Of a stretch of 64,000 nucleotides of DNA, positions 17,618 to 27,234 are shown in pieces. The notes below the pieces were generated by a model. That model was not told the DNA's origin and did not search any database. It worked only from the letters and a program-made list of their open reading frames with translations. The stretch is from Phocaeicola paurosaccharolyticus JCM 15092 (GTDB taxonomy: Bacteria > Bacteroidota > Bacteroidia > Bacteroidales > Bacteroidaceae), in the NCBI RefSeq assembly GCF_000613805.1, contig NZ_BAJR01000001.1:1-64000 (forward strand). The letters run 5' to 3'. The first letter of the stretch is position 1. The number at the start of each line of letters is the position of its first letter. A program made the translations under genes and the position numbers.

Positions 17618-18508
17618 ATGACTCTTTCATTTATAATTTTAAATTATAATACAAGTCTTCAGACACTTAACTGTGTAAAATCAATAATCGATCATGCTCC
17701 AAATACTTCTTACGAAATCATAGTCGTTGACAATAACAGTAATAAGGAAGAGTGGGAAACCCTAAACTCATTATTGCAGGATTATGACCTAAACATCATA
17801 AAAAGCCGTATAAATTTAGGATTTGGTGCAGGCAATGTTCTTGGAGCTAACTTTGCTAATGGCGACTTTCTCTGTTTCTTAAACAGTGATATCATTTTCA
17901 CAGAAGATTGTATCACAACTTTAATTGAATATCTTAACAGACATAACGATGTAGGGTGCATAACACCTCAACAATATAACAGAAATAATATTATTGTACC
18001 TTCATTTAACCATGATTCAGGCATTACTGAGGAGCTATTTGGGAAAGAACTATTAGAAACTCTATTTTCCAGCAAGTATCCGAAACGTAAAAATACCATT
18101 TACAAGAAACCATTTTCCGTCAAACAGATAAATGGTTGTTTTATGATCTTCCCTAAAAATATTTTCTGGGAAGTAGGAGGTTTTGACCAGAATATTTTTC
18201 TTTACTATGAAGAACTTGACATTTGTTATAGACTAAAGGAGAAAGGTTACAAAAGCGTTGTTTACCCAAATTGCCGATTCAGCCATTTACATGGTGAGAG
18301 TACAAAAAAAGCTCATTCCAATACCGTAAGGGAACTTTATATTTCTAAAATGTACTGTTATCGTAAATATCATAATATTATATTGTCATCCTGCTTTAGA
18401 ATAATAAATATTATAAAGCTTATGACAAAACCTAACAAGTGGTATATCCTTCCTGTTGTATTACGAGGAGAAAGTTCAAGTAAGTCAATGAGGCATAATA
18501 GATTATAA
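17618..18508 (+). CDS. Glycosyltransferase family 2 (rhamnosyltransferase-like)
   Basis: GT-A fold transferase of the kind that extends LPS core or O-chain. It begins LSFIILNYNTSLQTLNCVKS. IIVVDNNS is the nucleotide-binding strand, FLCFLNSDIIF holds the metal-binding acidic residue, and IFLYYEELDICYRLKEKGY is the typical late block with the likely catalytic Asp/Glu pair. The last gene of the plus-strand envelope operon, it ends 68 bp from the convergent GT9. AT-rich. The specific sugar is unknown. Confidence 0.87.
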   Translation: MTLSFIILNYNTSLQTLNCVKSIIDHAPNTSYEIIVVDNNSNKEEWETLNSLLQDYDLNIIKSRINLGFGAGNVLGANFANGDFLCFLNSDIIFTEDCITTLIEYLNRHNDVGCITPQQYNRNNIIVPSFNHDSGITEELFGKELLETLFSSKYPKRKNTIYKKPFSVKQINGCFMIFPKNIFWEVGGFDQNIFLYYEELDICYRLKEKGYKSVVYPNCRFSHLHGESTKKAHSNTVRELYISKMYCYRKYHNIILSSCFRIINIIKLMTKPNKWYILPVVLRGESSSKSMRHNRL

Positions 18509-18576
18509 AAGCTTGACTAATATTCTTCAAACCCTATTTCGAGAATTATTTATCAATTTAATCTGCCATTATTATA

Positions 18577-19632
18577 TCATAATCTATCCAGATGAGGCAC
18601 AAGTCTGTTCCACACCTCATCGACAGAAATAGCATCAAACAGGTCTTGATAAGAATGTTTATCACGGTCTGTTTTTTCTTTTATGATATCTGATACCTCA
18701 ATACCCTCTGCAGGAACAGAGTTAATGGGAAGCCATATGGCTTTACTAATTTTTGGTGAGAAGATAGAGAATGATGGGACCCCCATTGCCTGAATCATAT
18801 GACGTGCACCTCCCTCATTTCCGAAATAGAAAGAGCTGTTATTGCACAATGCAACCAGTTCCAGCAATGATGATGCCTTAATATCTATCTTTACTCTCTC
18901 GGGAGAACTAAGTTGTTTAAACATTTCTCTGGCTTGCATCTCCTCCTCTCCTTTAGCATAGTTGAAAACAAGTTGTATTTCAGGATAGTTCTTAATTATC
19001 CTCTCTATTACCTGCTTCATGAACTCTATATTCCATCTCTTCGTAAGAATCTTCGTTGTGACACCTACTAAAACTACAGGCTTATCAAAATCTATACCTT
19101 CATCTTTCATATATCTTCTATACCTCTCATTCTCCTCATCTTTTATGAATAATGAAAAGTCTGAACGGTACTTTATATCATATCCTTTTTCCAGAGGTTC
19201 TAGAAACATAAGATCTCGCTTAACCATATCCAGATTAAGTGAACTATTGTCATTGTCTACAGAACAATTCAATACAGGATAAGTGTAGCCTTTCTTTTTA
19301 CCAATGCGCCATGGGGTTGATAAAGAAAAGAGGGAGAAAAGTAATGTTCTTATTGTAGAGCGCATATCAATGATTATATCATATTTCTCATTATGAACAG
19401 TTCTCCACACTTTACTGATATACTTCAGAAAGGTTTTATTTTCCTCTTTGCTGAAAGTAATAAGCCTATCTATTGAAGGATGATCTTTATATAAAGGAGC
19501 AATACCACTATTTATGACAAAATGGACCTCTGCATTAGGGAAACTAGATTTCAGGCTATTGCATAATGCCGTTGCCAATATAGAGTCTCCAATCTGCCTA
19601 AACCTGATAACAAGTATTTTCTTTACTTCCAT
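18577..19632 (-). CDS. Glycosyltransferase family 9 (heptosyltransferase-like), second copy
   Basis: GT-B transferase, 351 residues, opening with KKILVIRFRQIGDSILATAL and ending in the donor-binding block FYFGNEGGARHMIQAMGVPS. It is clearly a different member from the GT9 at 14052. It is transcribed alone against the plus-strand cluster. An imperfect hairpin sits about 50-95 bp upstream of the start. It probably adds another core sugar. Confidence 0.88.
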   Translation of the reverse strand: MEVKKILVIRFRQIGDSILATALCNSLKSSFPNAEVHFVINSGIAPLYKDHPSIDRLITFSKEENKTFLKYISKVWRTVHNEKYDIIIDMRSTIRTLLFSLFSLSTPWRIGKKKGYTYPVLNCSVDNDNSSLNLDMVKRDLMFLEPLEKGYDIKYRSDFSLFIKDEENERYRRYMKDEGIDFDKPVVLVGVTTKILTKRWNIEFMKQVIERIIKNYPEIQLVFNYAKGEEEMQAREMFKQLSSPERVKIDIKASSLLELVALCNNSSFYFGNEGGARHMIQAMGVPSFSIFSPKISKAIWLPINSVPAEGIEVSDIIKEKTDRDKHSYQDLFDAISVDEVWNRLVPHLDRL

Positions 19633-19681
19633 AGTATCATAAATTAATCAATATGCAAAGATAAATATTTATTATATATAG

Positions 19682-19727
19682 TTTCATAGTTGTTTAACCT
19701 AATTAATTTAGTCAAACTACTATGAAA
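19682..19727. repeat. Inverted repeat upstream of the second GT9 gene
   Basis: Arms TTTCATAGTTGTTT (19682-19695) and AAACTACTATGAAA (19714-19727) pair over 14 bp with one mismatch. The loop itself contains CTAA...TTAG. It lies between the divergent GT9 and GT2 genes and may be a regulator site or leader hairpin. The rest of 19633-19884 has no gene that I can support. Confidence 0.5.
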
Positions 19728-19898
19728 AAGGCATATTATAGAGTTAACTCTAAATATAAAAACGACATAGAGGAGTAATAAGTTTTTTAATATTTTGAGC
19801 CAATCATATAAAATATTCCAAAACTCTATCTAGTTAAAAAAGTTATATAATGATATATTATTCTCAATGATGATTAGGCCCTAATTGAAAAGGAATAC

Positions 19899-19906
19899 TA
19901 TATTTG
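19899..19906 (+). promoter_or_regulatory. -7 box of the GT2 gene at 19930
   Basis: TATATTTG matches TAnnTTTG exactly and lies 23 bp before the chosen ATG. No good TTG is found at the usual distance. Confidence 0.4.
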
Positions 19907-19929
19907 TAATAGTAACAACTATACATTTT

Positions 19930-20745
19930 ATGTCATTTACTATTGGAGTAATAATTTCGACTTATAACAACCCACTATGGCTTAAGAAGACACTATGGGG
20001 ATATACTATACAAGAGAGAAAAGCAGATGAAATAATAATTGCAGATGATGGTTCAGATAATGAAACAGAAGAAGTTATTAATAGTTTTAAGGATATCCTC
20101 CCGATAAAACATGTATGGCATGAAGACAATGGATTTCAGAAATGCATGATACTCAACAAAGCCATAACTGAATCTGTAAGCGATTATCTTATATTTACCG
20201 ACCAAGATTGTATACCAAGAAAAGATTTTATTTATACTCATGCTAAGTTTGCTCAGGATGGGTATTTCCTTTCAGGTGGGTATTTCAAACTCCCGATGAG
20301 TACAAGTAAAGCTATAACCCAAAATGATATACACCAACAGAAACCATTTCAACTGAAATGGCTTTTTGACAATGAGGTAAAGCGTTCATTCAAGTGCACT
20401 AAGCTCATAAACAACAGCACATTCACTACATTTATGAATTTTATTACTCCTGCTAAAGCATCGTGGAATGGATGTAATTCATCGACATGGAGGAAAAATC
20501 TTATAGAAGTGAATGGATTTAATGAAGATATGCTTTATGGAGGTGAAGACAGAGAATTAGGAGAGAGACTGTTTCATCTTGGTATACATTCAAAACAGAT
20601 TCGATACTCGGCAATAATTGTTCATCTTGATCATAACAGACCTTATAAGTCTCAGGAAGTTATGGACAAGAATAATATTATAAGGCAAAAAACTAAGAAA
20701 GAGAGAATCATTCAAACTCCAAATGGAATTAATAAGCTTGACTGA
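19930..20745 (+). CDS. Glycosyltransferase family 2
   Basis: GT-A transferase. The start is MSFTIGVIISTYNNP at 19930; a TTG-initiated reading from 19885 would cross the predicted -7 box and is unlikely. IIADDGSDNETEEVI and the metal-site strand IFTDQDCIPRKDF are visible. The late block NGFNEDMLYGGEDRELGERLFHLG has the galactosyltransferase-like form seen in the GT2 at 16790. It sits between two minus-strand genes and ends 6 bp from the epimerase stop. It is likely part of LPS or polysaccharide assembly. Confidence 0.85.
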   Translation: MSFTIGVIISTYNNPLWLKKTLWGYTIQERKADEIIIADDGSDNETEEVINSFKDILPIKHVWHEDNGFQKCMILNKAITESVSDYLIFTDQDCIPRKDFIYTHAKFAQDGYFLSGGYFKLPMSTSKAITQNDIHQQKPFQLKWLFDNEVKRSFKCTKLINNSTFTTFMNFITPAKASWNGCNSSTWRKNLIEVNGFNEDMLYGGEDRELGERLFHLGIHSKQIRYSAIIVHLDHNRPYKSQEVMDKNNIIRQKTKKERIIQTPNGINKLD

Positions 20746-20751
20746 TCTATC

Positions 20752-21768
20752 TCAGTCAAACTTATTTATATTCTTGAACCAAAGATACATCTCATCCAAT
20801 CCATCTTCCACTGATGTCTTTGGAGAATATCCATAATCCTTTTCAAGTTTTGTTGTATCGGCATATGTGCATGTTACATCTCCTGCTTTCATTCCCTCAT
20901 AAATATATGCACCTTTGACATTCAATACCTTTTCCATACATTTTATGAAATCCATGAGCTCTACAGGTGCTCCATGTCCAATGTTATAAACCTCTGAACG
21001 TACATTCTCAGGTTCCTTTTTTATAACATCTAAAACCCCATTTATAATATCGCTAATATATGTGAAGTCTCTTCGCATATTACCATTGTTAAAGATATGG
21101 ATAGGTTTACCATTCAGAATTGCCTTCATAAATATAAATGGAGCCATATCAGGGCGTCCCCAAGGGCCATACACAGTGAAAAATCTAAGACCGGTTGTAG
21201 AGAATTTATAAAGACTTGAATATGCATTTGCCATAAGTTCATTAGCCTTTTTTGTTGCAGCATAAAGGCTCACCGGAGAATCGGTTTTGTCATCTTCACT
21301 GAATGGGGTCTTATCATTCATACCATATACGCTGCTAGAGCTTGCATATACCAGATGACCTACTTTATAGTTTCTGCAACACTCAAGTATAGTTAAGAAA
21401 CCCATCAGGTTACTGTCAGCATACGAAAATGGATTCTCAATGGAGTACCTCACTCCTGCCTGTGCAGCAAGATTACAGACAATATCAAACTTCTCAGTAT
21501 CAAAAAGTCTATTTAAAAACTCTCTGTCGTTTATATCTGCCTTTATGAATTTCAGATTATCAAATACATGGCTCTTGCAAGCCTTATTTTCAGAAATTTC
21601 TTCTTTCTCTATACCACATATCTCACGTAATCTGCCATACTTCAGATTTACGTCATAATAATGATTTATATTATCTATCCCAACAACATCATACCCATTC
21701 TCTGCCAGTACTTTTGTCAGAAATGAGCCTATAAAACCCGCTGAACCAGTAACTAATACCTTTTTCAT
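20752..21768 (-). CDS. NAD-dependent nucleotide-sugar epimerase (UDP-glucuronate 4-epimerase-like)
   Basis: Extended SDR enzyme. Rossmann motif TGSAGFIGSFL and NINHYYDVNLKYGRL, a string typical of UDP-GlcA 4-epimerases. YASSSSVYG comes next, then catalytic YAATKKANELM (Tyr-x3-Lys) and FFTVYGPWGRPDMA. It would supply UDP-galacturonate for LPS. The start at 21768 (MKKVLVTG) lies 1 bp after the LAB_N stop, and an ATG at 21777 would overlap it. It is the last gene of the long minus operon. The exact substrate is inferred from resemblance only. Confidence 0.85.
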   Translation of the reverse strand: MKKVLVTGSAGFIGSFLTKVLAENGYDVVGIDNINHYYDVNLKYGRLREICGIEKEEISENKACKSHVFDNLKFIKADINDREFLNRLFDTEKFDIVCNLAAQAGVRYSIENPFSYADSNLMGFLTILECCRNYKVGHLVYASSSSVYGMNDKTPFSEDDKTDSPVSLYAATKKANELMANAYSSLYKFSTTGLRFFTVYGPWGRPDMAPFIFMKAILNGKPIHIFNNGNMRRDFTYISDIINGVLDVIKKEPENVRSEVYNIGHGAPVELMDFIKCMEKVLNVKGAYIYEGMKAGDVTCTYADTTKLEKDYGYSPKTSVEDGLDEMYLWFKNINKFD

Positions 21769-21769
21769 T

Positions 21770-22405
21770 TTATGCATTACCTTTTTTTGAGCTATTGTAA
21801 CCTATCATGAGGTTACGTATATAAGATACGCAACCAAAAGATTGTCCCAATATGAGTATAGGATCTTGTCTCATTATAGCATAAGCAATAATTACTGCTG
21901 ATCCTGTCAAACTAATCCACCAGAATGTAGGAGGCAATGATGATACCTTCTTTCTGACAGAGTATATCCATTGATAGACAAAGCGGAATGTAAATGTTAT
22001 CTGACCTATTGTTCCAAAGACAACTAACCAAAGTGGGATATCCTTATTACGTAAGAAAACATCTACAAATGACTCTCCGTCATTGTGCGAATATATAGTC
22101 AATATTATAGGTGGAGTTAAGATTATAAGCACCCTGAACAACAGAGGCACCTTCTTCCATACTCCCTTTAAACTTAGATTGCCTATATAGATATAAAAAG
22201 AGATAAACTGACCTACAATAATTGAGAAGTCATTTCTTAACCATCCATAATAGAACATGAGGTACGAGCCCATAAGACTGAATACCCAGAAGAGAGTAGG
22301 TGAAATAACTTCATGCTTCTTCTCGGAAAGGAACCACTGAATAAGAATTCTAGCTGAAAAGAAGACTTGGGCCAGTAACCCTATTAAAATTACAATAAAA
22401 CTCAT
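21770..22405 (-). CDS. Membrane protein with two lipid-A-disaccharide-synthase N-terminal (LAB_N) domains
   Basis: A 211-residue, hydrophobic protein made of two repeats of the LAB_N module. The first has ILIQWFLSEKKHEVISPTLFW (about 21-40) and the second FVYQWIYSVRKKVSSLPPTFWW (about 141-162). Each is followed by membrane segments, about six in total. Such stand-alone proteins occur beside polyprenyl-phosphate GT2 and GT39 genes, as here, suggesting that they help move or use a lipid-linked sugar. Its start overlaps the GT2 stop as ATGA. It has no LpxB catalytic domain. Confidence 0.88.
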   Translation of the reverse strand: MSFIVILIGLLAQVFFSARILIQWFLSEKKHEVISPTLFWVFSLMGSYLMFYYGWLRNDFSIIVGQFISFYIYIGNLSLKGVWKKVPLLFRVLIILTPPIILTIYSHNDGESFVDVFLRNKDIPLWLVVFGTIGQITFTFRFVYQWIYSVRKKVSSLPPTFWWISLTGSAVIIAYAIMRQDPILILGQSFGCVSYIRNLMIGYNSSKKGNA

Positions 22406-23133
22406 AGATTACTATCACCAATGTTATAATTAATATATCTGTGTGCCATCCATCTAAATGCAAAACAGTCTTTAAATGGAGAGATAAGGCGATTCCACAG
22501 GTTGTATTTTGAGACACCTGCCTCACGTGGGTAGTGTCGTACCGGCACTTCATAAAATGTTCCACCATCCTGAAGCTTTATCAATGCAGGCAGGAAACGA
22601 TGCATTCCGGTGAAGAAAGGTATGCGCTTTGCATAATCTGAATGAATAATCTTCAACGGACAGCCTGTATCTGTTGCTCCGTCATGTGTCATCATCCTTC
22701 TAAATGAATTGGCTATCTTCGACTGCATAAGTTTGAACGCAGAATCCTTCCTATTTGCTCTTATACCCATTACAAGCTTATATTGCTGTGCATACTTCAA
22801 GAGGGTTTCAAAATCTCTAACATCAGTCTGCATATCCGCATCCATATAACCAACATACTTGGATTCAGCAACATCAATACCAGCCTTCATTGCTGCAGAG
22901 AGACCGCTATTCTTGCTCAGGCTGATATAGAGAAAATCATTATTCTCATTACAAGCCTTCTTAATCAGATTCAAACTGTCATCTTTTGAGCCGTCATTAA
23001 CAAACAGTGCACAGCACTTAACGGAGCTCTCCTTTATATAATTAGAAAGAGTATTTTCTAATCTCTCCATATTATCCTGTTCATTGTACACAGGAATAAT
23101 AATAGTCAATTCATAGTTAGCAGTCTTATTCAT
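22402..23133 (-). CDS. Glycosyltransferase family 2, polyprenyl-phosphate sugar transferase (ArnC/DPM-like)
   Basis: Predicted to load a sugar onto undecaprenyl phosphate for the adjacent GT39 enzyme. It opens with ELTIIIPVYNEQDNMERL. FVNDGSKDDSL and YMDADMQTDVRDF give the metal site at about residues 97-109, and a conserved RKDSAFKLMQSKIANSFRR and TDTGCPLK region follows. The 243 residues are the soluble short form without C-terminal helices. It overlaps GT39 upstream (ATGA) and LAB_N downstream (ATGA), so expression is tightly coupled. Confidence 0.9.
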   Translation of the reverse strand: MNKTANYELTIIIPVYNEQDNMERLENTLSNYIKESSVKCCALFVNDGSKDDSLNLIKKACNENNDFLYISLSKNSGLSAAMKAGIDVAESKYVGYMDADMQTDVRDFETLLKYAQQYKLVMGIRANRKDSAFKLMQSKIANSFRRMMTHDGATDTGCPLKIIHSDYAKRIPFFTGMHRFLPALIKLQDGGTFYEVPVRHYPREAGVSKYNLWNRLISPFKDCFAFRWMAHRYINYNIGDSNL

Positions 23134-24767
23134 CTCTTCTTAAGTAATGTTATATTATAAACAAAATCGTCTTTATATCTCTTATCACTCTTGCTCCATC
23201 TGTTATCATCCGACCTTCCGATATAAACAGTATCAATCTTCTGCAATAATTCATCCGGCAGCTCATCTGATGCACTTTTATGCGTCAAAAGTACCATTGG
23301 AAGATGATTCATGACTGAGTCAGAATTCGCAACATCTAGTGGACGAATCTTTTTATTTGCAGCATATACCAGCTCAATACGCAAATCGTCTTTACTATTA
23401 TGATAAAATAGGATGCTCTTTATCTCTGAAATTTTTCTTGTCTTAGATATGCTATCCATCTCAGGATTATTAATAATATTTTCTGCGAAAGGAAGAACAA
23501 ACGCCTCAAGAAACAAAAACAAGGCTGTAACCTCCATCACAAATCTTTTAGGCTTTATGGCACTTGCTGATTTGACAAGTAAATAACCAATAACCTCTAT
23601 TGCCATACTTATCAATATAAAAAGAGGTAAAGAAATATACCCCTTTGCATAAACAAAATAGTAGGCTGGAGCAGGAAGCAATATAACAATAATAGCTATA
23701 AGCTATGCATTAACACTATAAGCTATTTTATCCAGGTTATGGCTTCTATTTACCTTAAATAATTCATTCCAGTAAACGACAAGATAACCGCATAGGTAAG
23801 AAGCCGAAATAAGAATAGGCAACAGATAGCGGCTCTTCTTCTCTGGAAGCAGAGATAGAAATATAAGTGTCAGAAACATCCATAGATATGGGAATAGCAT
23901 TGACTTGTCACTCCTGCTTTTTCTTGACCAAAATGGCAAAAAGATAGCTGAAAGAAGAAGTAGACTCCATATTCCTGTCTCAAGGAAGAACTTCCAATAG
24001 TAGTACCAAGGTCTTACACTTCTGCTTAACCATGCACCTGCCTCTTTATTGGCAACATGGTTCATGTCTTCATGATGGAAGATATATATATATGAGTACC
24101 ACCATCCACCTATAATGATAGCCAATATTACCATATAGAGTACCCACTTCCATTTTCCCTTCATTGATGGAGTGAAGCAGATATAGTATGAGATGATAAA
24201 AGGCAATAGTAAAGCATAGAATGAGACCGGTCCTTTACTCATGCACGAGAGGCCCATAAATATGCCCGCAGAAATAAAATACATGCCCGACTTTCTACTC
24301 TTGAAGGCTTTAATGAGAAAGTATATTCCCCCAAGCATAAATGCATGACAATATATGTCCCAAGAGGCTGTCCTGCCTATAAGAATAATGTTATAACATG
24401 TTGTTAAAATCAGTGTAGAGACAAGGGGAAGATCATCTTTGTCCGAGAACTCCTTAGCAATAAAAAAGAAGAAGAGAACAAGCATTGTAGCTGCTATTCC
24501 TGCCATTCCACGCTGAAGAGCTAGGCTATCAGGAGAAATTATCTCGGCAATGGCGGTTATCCATGTTGGCAATGGCGGTTTCTCAAGCCTTAAATCACCA
24601 TTCATTGTTGGTACAATCCAGTTCCCATCGTACACCATCTCGCGTGCAGTGACAATGTTTCGTGATTCCATGATATCAGGTACTACAACTCTGTTATTTA
24701 CAAAGAATGTAATAGAACATAGAATAACGATAAACACTACCTTCCAATTGAATATTGCCTTTCCCAT
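23130..24767 (-). pseudogene. Glycosyltransferase family 39 (ArnT-like), interrupted by an in-frame TAG
   Basis: Integral membrane GT-C transferase expected to move a sugar from a polyprenyl carrier to lipid A or protein. The N-terminal periplasmic loop ESRNIVTAREMVYDGNWIVP and DLRLEKPPLPTWITA carries the acidic GT39 residues, and about ten hydrophobic helices follow. The frame stops at TAG (23705-23703) after residue 354. The same frame continues open for a further 191 codons (LIAIIVILLPAPAYYFVYA) to the stop overlapping GT2. This is a nonsense change, not a frameshift. An 11-bp direct repeat, CTATAAGCTAT, flanks it at 23696 and 23716. Confidence 0.83.
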
Positions 24768-24785
24768 AGCAAGAATTTGTTTTAG

Positions 24786-26608
24786 TTATTTTCTAGCACC
24801 TAGATCATCATATACAGTCTGAAGAATAGCTTTTCCTCTATCTATCCTATCTGATGATTCAGATGGATCTTGATATATAACTTTATTAGAGTTATTATCA
24901 TAGACGGTAACTCCAGTACTATCACGGAAAGAAAAACCATTATTAAAAGTATAAAAAGCAAACGGATATTTATAACTACTCGATAAAATATTACGACTGA
25001 AGTTGAACTTAGAATGATCAATACCCAACTGCGCAAGAAGTGTAGCAGACAAATCTGCCTGATTCATTATCTTATCGACAGCCATAGGCTCCTTTATTGC
25101 CCCTCCAAGCCATAACATAGGAATATGGTAGAACTTAGGAAGAGTGTTTAACCCCTCTTTAGGATAATAGAATCCATGATCTGCAACACATATTATAAGC
25201 AGATTATCCCATGCCGGACTTTTCTTCAGCTTATCTATAAATTTCCCAAAACACTCATCTGTATATGCAAAAGCATTTGGTATCTTATCTTTAAGACGGC
25301 TATATGGCACTTCAAAAGGTTCATGGCTGCTCAAAGTCAGGAATCCTGTATGCCATGGTTCTTTTCTCTTTTTCTCTATTTCAGAGAATAGATAATTGAA
25401 AGTGATATTATCATTTACACCCCATGCATTGCTCCTCTGTTCTGATAGAGAGAAATCCTTATCAGCAGTGGTTTTTTGATATCCTTTGCTAAGGAGGTAG
25501 CTCTTCATGTTTGTGAAGTTTATATCTCCTCCATATAGGAAGTCAGTAGTATATCCAACCTTTACAAGTTCATCTGATATAGCCGGAAGAGTCTGACTCT
25601 TAACCGGAAGTTTCATTACAGATGCAGTAGGAAGGCCCAGATACCCGCTTAAGGCACATATTGTACCTCTATCTGTACGATAGCTGTTTGCATAACAGTT
25701 TGTGAAAAATACTCCCTCCTTTGATAAACGGTTAAAATTAGGAGTGACATCCGGCAAACCTCCCAATGGCTCTATGAAAGATGCTCCAAAGCTCTCCATC
25801 AAAATCAACAAAATGTTTGGCTTTTTTGTTTTGAGGACATTGACAATGCTATCTCCGTCACTATTTGGGTAAAGCGCTTCAAACAGTTTCTCTCGCCTAT
25901 CTTCATCAAAGAAATTAAACTCTTCTCCAAAATCCTGAGTCTTATTCAATGATGATAAAAGACTGAAAGTCGGATTTACTGCAGAGTGATTAAGGAACTG
26001 GTCATTAGAAAAATAGACCTGTCCAACATTTGATGTCGACTCTGTAACACCTCCACGTATGAATATGAACAATACACCTGTTGTAAGTAACATCAGCAGG
26101 GACTGTGTCACCTTACGGAATCTTGAGACGAATTTATCAGGAATAATGATTGTGAGCAGATAGCAATAGAGTGCAGCTAGCACAAGCATTGCAATAACTC
26201 TAATAATAATAAATCCCAGTGAAACACTTGCTAAGGCATCTTTGGGGAGTCCATATATAGGAATATAGATGCATCCAATTTAAATCCCCAAAAAGGATAA
26301 AGTCCACTATCTACAACAAAAAGAATGGATATAAAGAGAGCGACAAATATGTTGTATACAAATAATATCTTTTTGAATGGCAACTTCTGTGTAAAGAGTG
26401 AAATTGCCGATAGAAGTAATGGTATAACTGTAAAATACCCTGCTGTAGCAGCATCAAGGCTAGCTCCATTGTACATAACCGATATAAAATCGGATAGTGA
26501 ATATATGTCAAGGTCTCCATCAAGGAGCATAAATATTGGTTTCTGTAGTACAAAGAGAGAAACCAGCATTAAAAAATAGATTATAACAAACCCGATTCTT
26601 GTTTTCAT
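24786..26608 (-). pseudogene. LtaS/EptA-type sulfatase-fold membrane enzyme, one base deleted
   Basis: Alkaline-phosphatase-superfamily transferase. N-terminal membrane helices (MKTRIGFVIIYFLMLVSLFV onward) precede a periplasmic sulfatase domain (NILLILMESFGASF metal site, NSYRTDRGT with the likely Thr nucleophile, LLIICVADHGFYY, LSSHEPF). It probably transfers phosphoglycerol or phosphoethanolamine to envelope glycolipid. The frame is lost at about 26237-26242. One added base turns DSPKMPstop into DSPKDALASVSLGFIIIRVI and joins the two parts, restoring about 607 residues. It lies 18 bp before GT39 and 2 bp after rnhA. Confidence 0.87.
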
Positions 26609-26610
26609 TC

Positions 26611-27231
26611 CTATTTCCTTCCAAAATCAGCAGGTACCTCTCCCCAAAGTTCTGTCTCCCATTTCATTATCTTAGTGGAATAACGGTTCTCTTTGAGCCA
26701 TTTCTCTGCTCTTTCTATCATATTAAAAACCTCTTCGGTCTTTTTATTTCTTTCTAGTTTAGTCTTGCATTTCTTCTGCTTTACCCAACTTATAGCGTTA
26801 CGGCTATCAGAGTAAATCGTCATCTCTACACCTCTCTGCTTCATCAGTGCAAGAGCGTGAACAATTGCCAAAAATTCTCCTATATTATTGGTCCCAAATA
26901 TAGGACCGAAATGAAATATCTGTTGTCCGGTAAGCAGATAAACACCTCTATACTCCATAGGACCGGGATTACCACTACAAGCTGCGTCCACAGCAAGAGT
27001 ATTCATATCAAAATTGTCTGGTAACCTCTTATCGTAGCTCTCTTTCTTAGAGCTCCTATTTATATATTCAAAAGGTGTGTGTGCCATAGCCTCTTCAGCC
27101 TCCTCCCTGGTAGAGAAAGATTTATACTGGGCACCTTCATATCCTTTTATCTGCAGTTGGCAGTCAGTCCAAGAATCATAGATTCCAGGACTGACACCTT
27201 TCCAAACTACATAATATTTATTTTTAGCCAT
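26611..27231 (-). CDS. Viroplasmin-type ribonuclease H
   Basis: Degrades RNA of RNA-DNA hybrids. Residues 1-45 form the caulimovirus viroplasmin-like hybrid-binding domain (YYVVWKGVSPGIYDSWTDC). The RNase H fold begins at about 75, with acidic sites in VDAACSGNPGP, TNNIGEFLAI and TIYSDSRNAISWV. The 206 residues are normal for the Bacteroidota form. It is linked to argS (3 bp) and to the sulfatase gene (2 bp), so housekeeping and envelope genes share one transcript. Confidence 0.92.
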   Translation of the reverse strand: MAKNKYYVVWKGVSPGIYDSWTDCQLQIKGYEGAQYKSFSTREEAEEAMAHTPFEYINRSSKKESYDKRLPDNFDMNTLAVDAACSGNPGPMEYRGVYLLTGQQIFHFGPIFGTNNIGEFLAIVHALALMKQRGVEMTIYSDSRNAISWVKQKKCKTKLERNKKTEEVFNMIERAEKWLKENRYSTKIMKWETELWGEVPADFGRK

Positions 27232-27234
27232 GAA

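Noticed and set aside
23703-23705. TAG read-through or codon reassignment in GT39
   Set aside because: Other genes end in TAG normally and only one such case exists, so an error or nonsense mutation is simpler.
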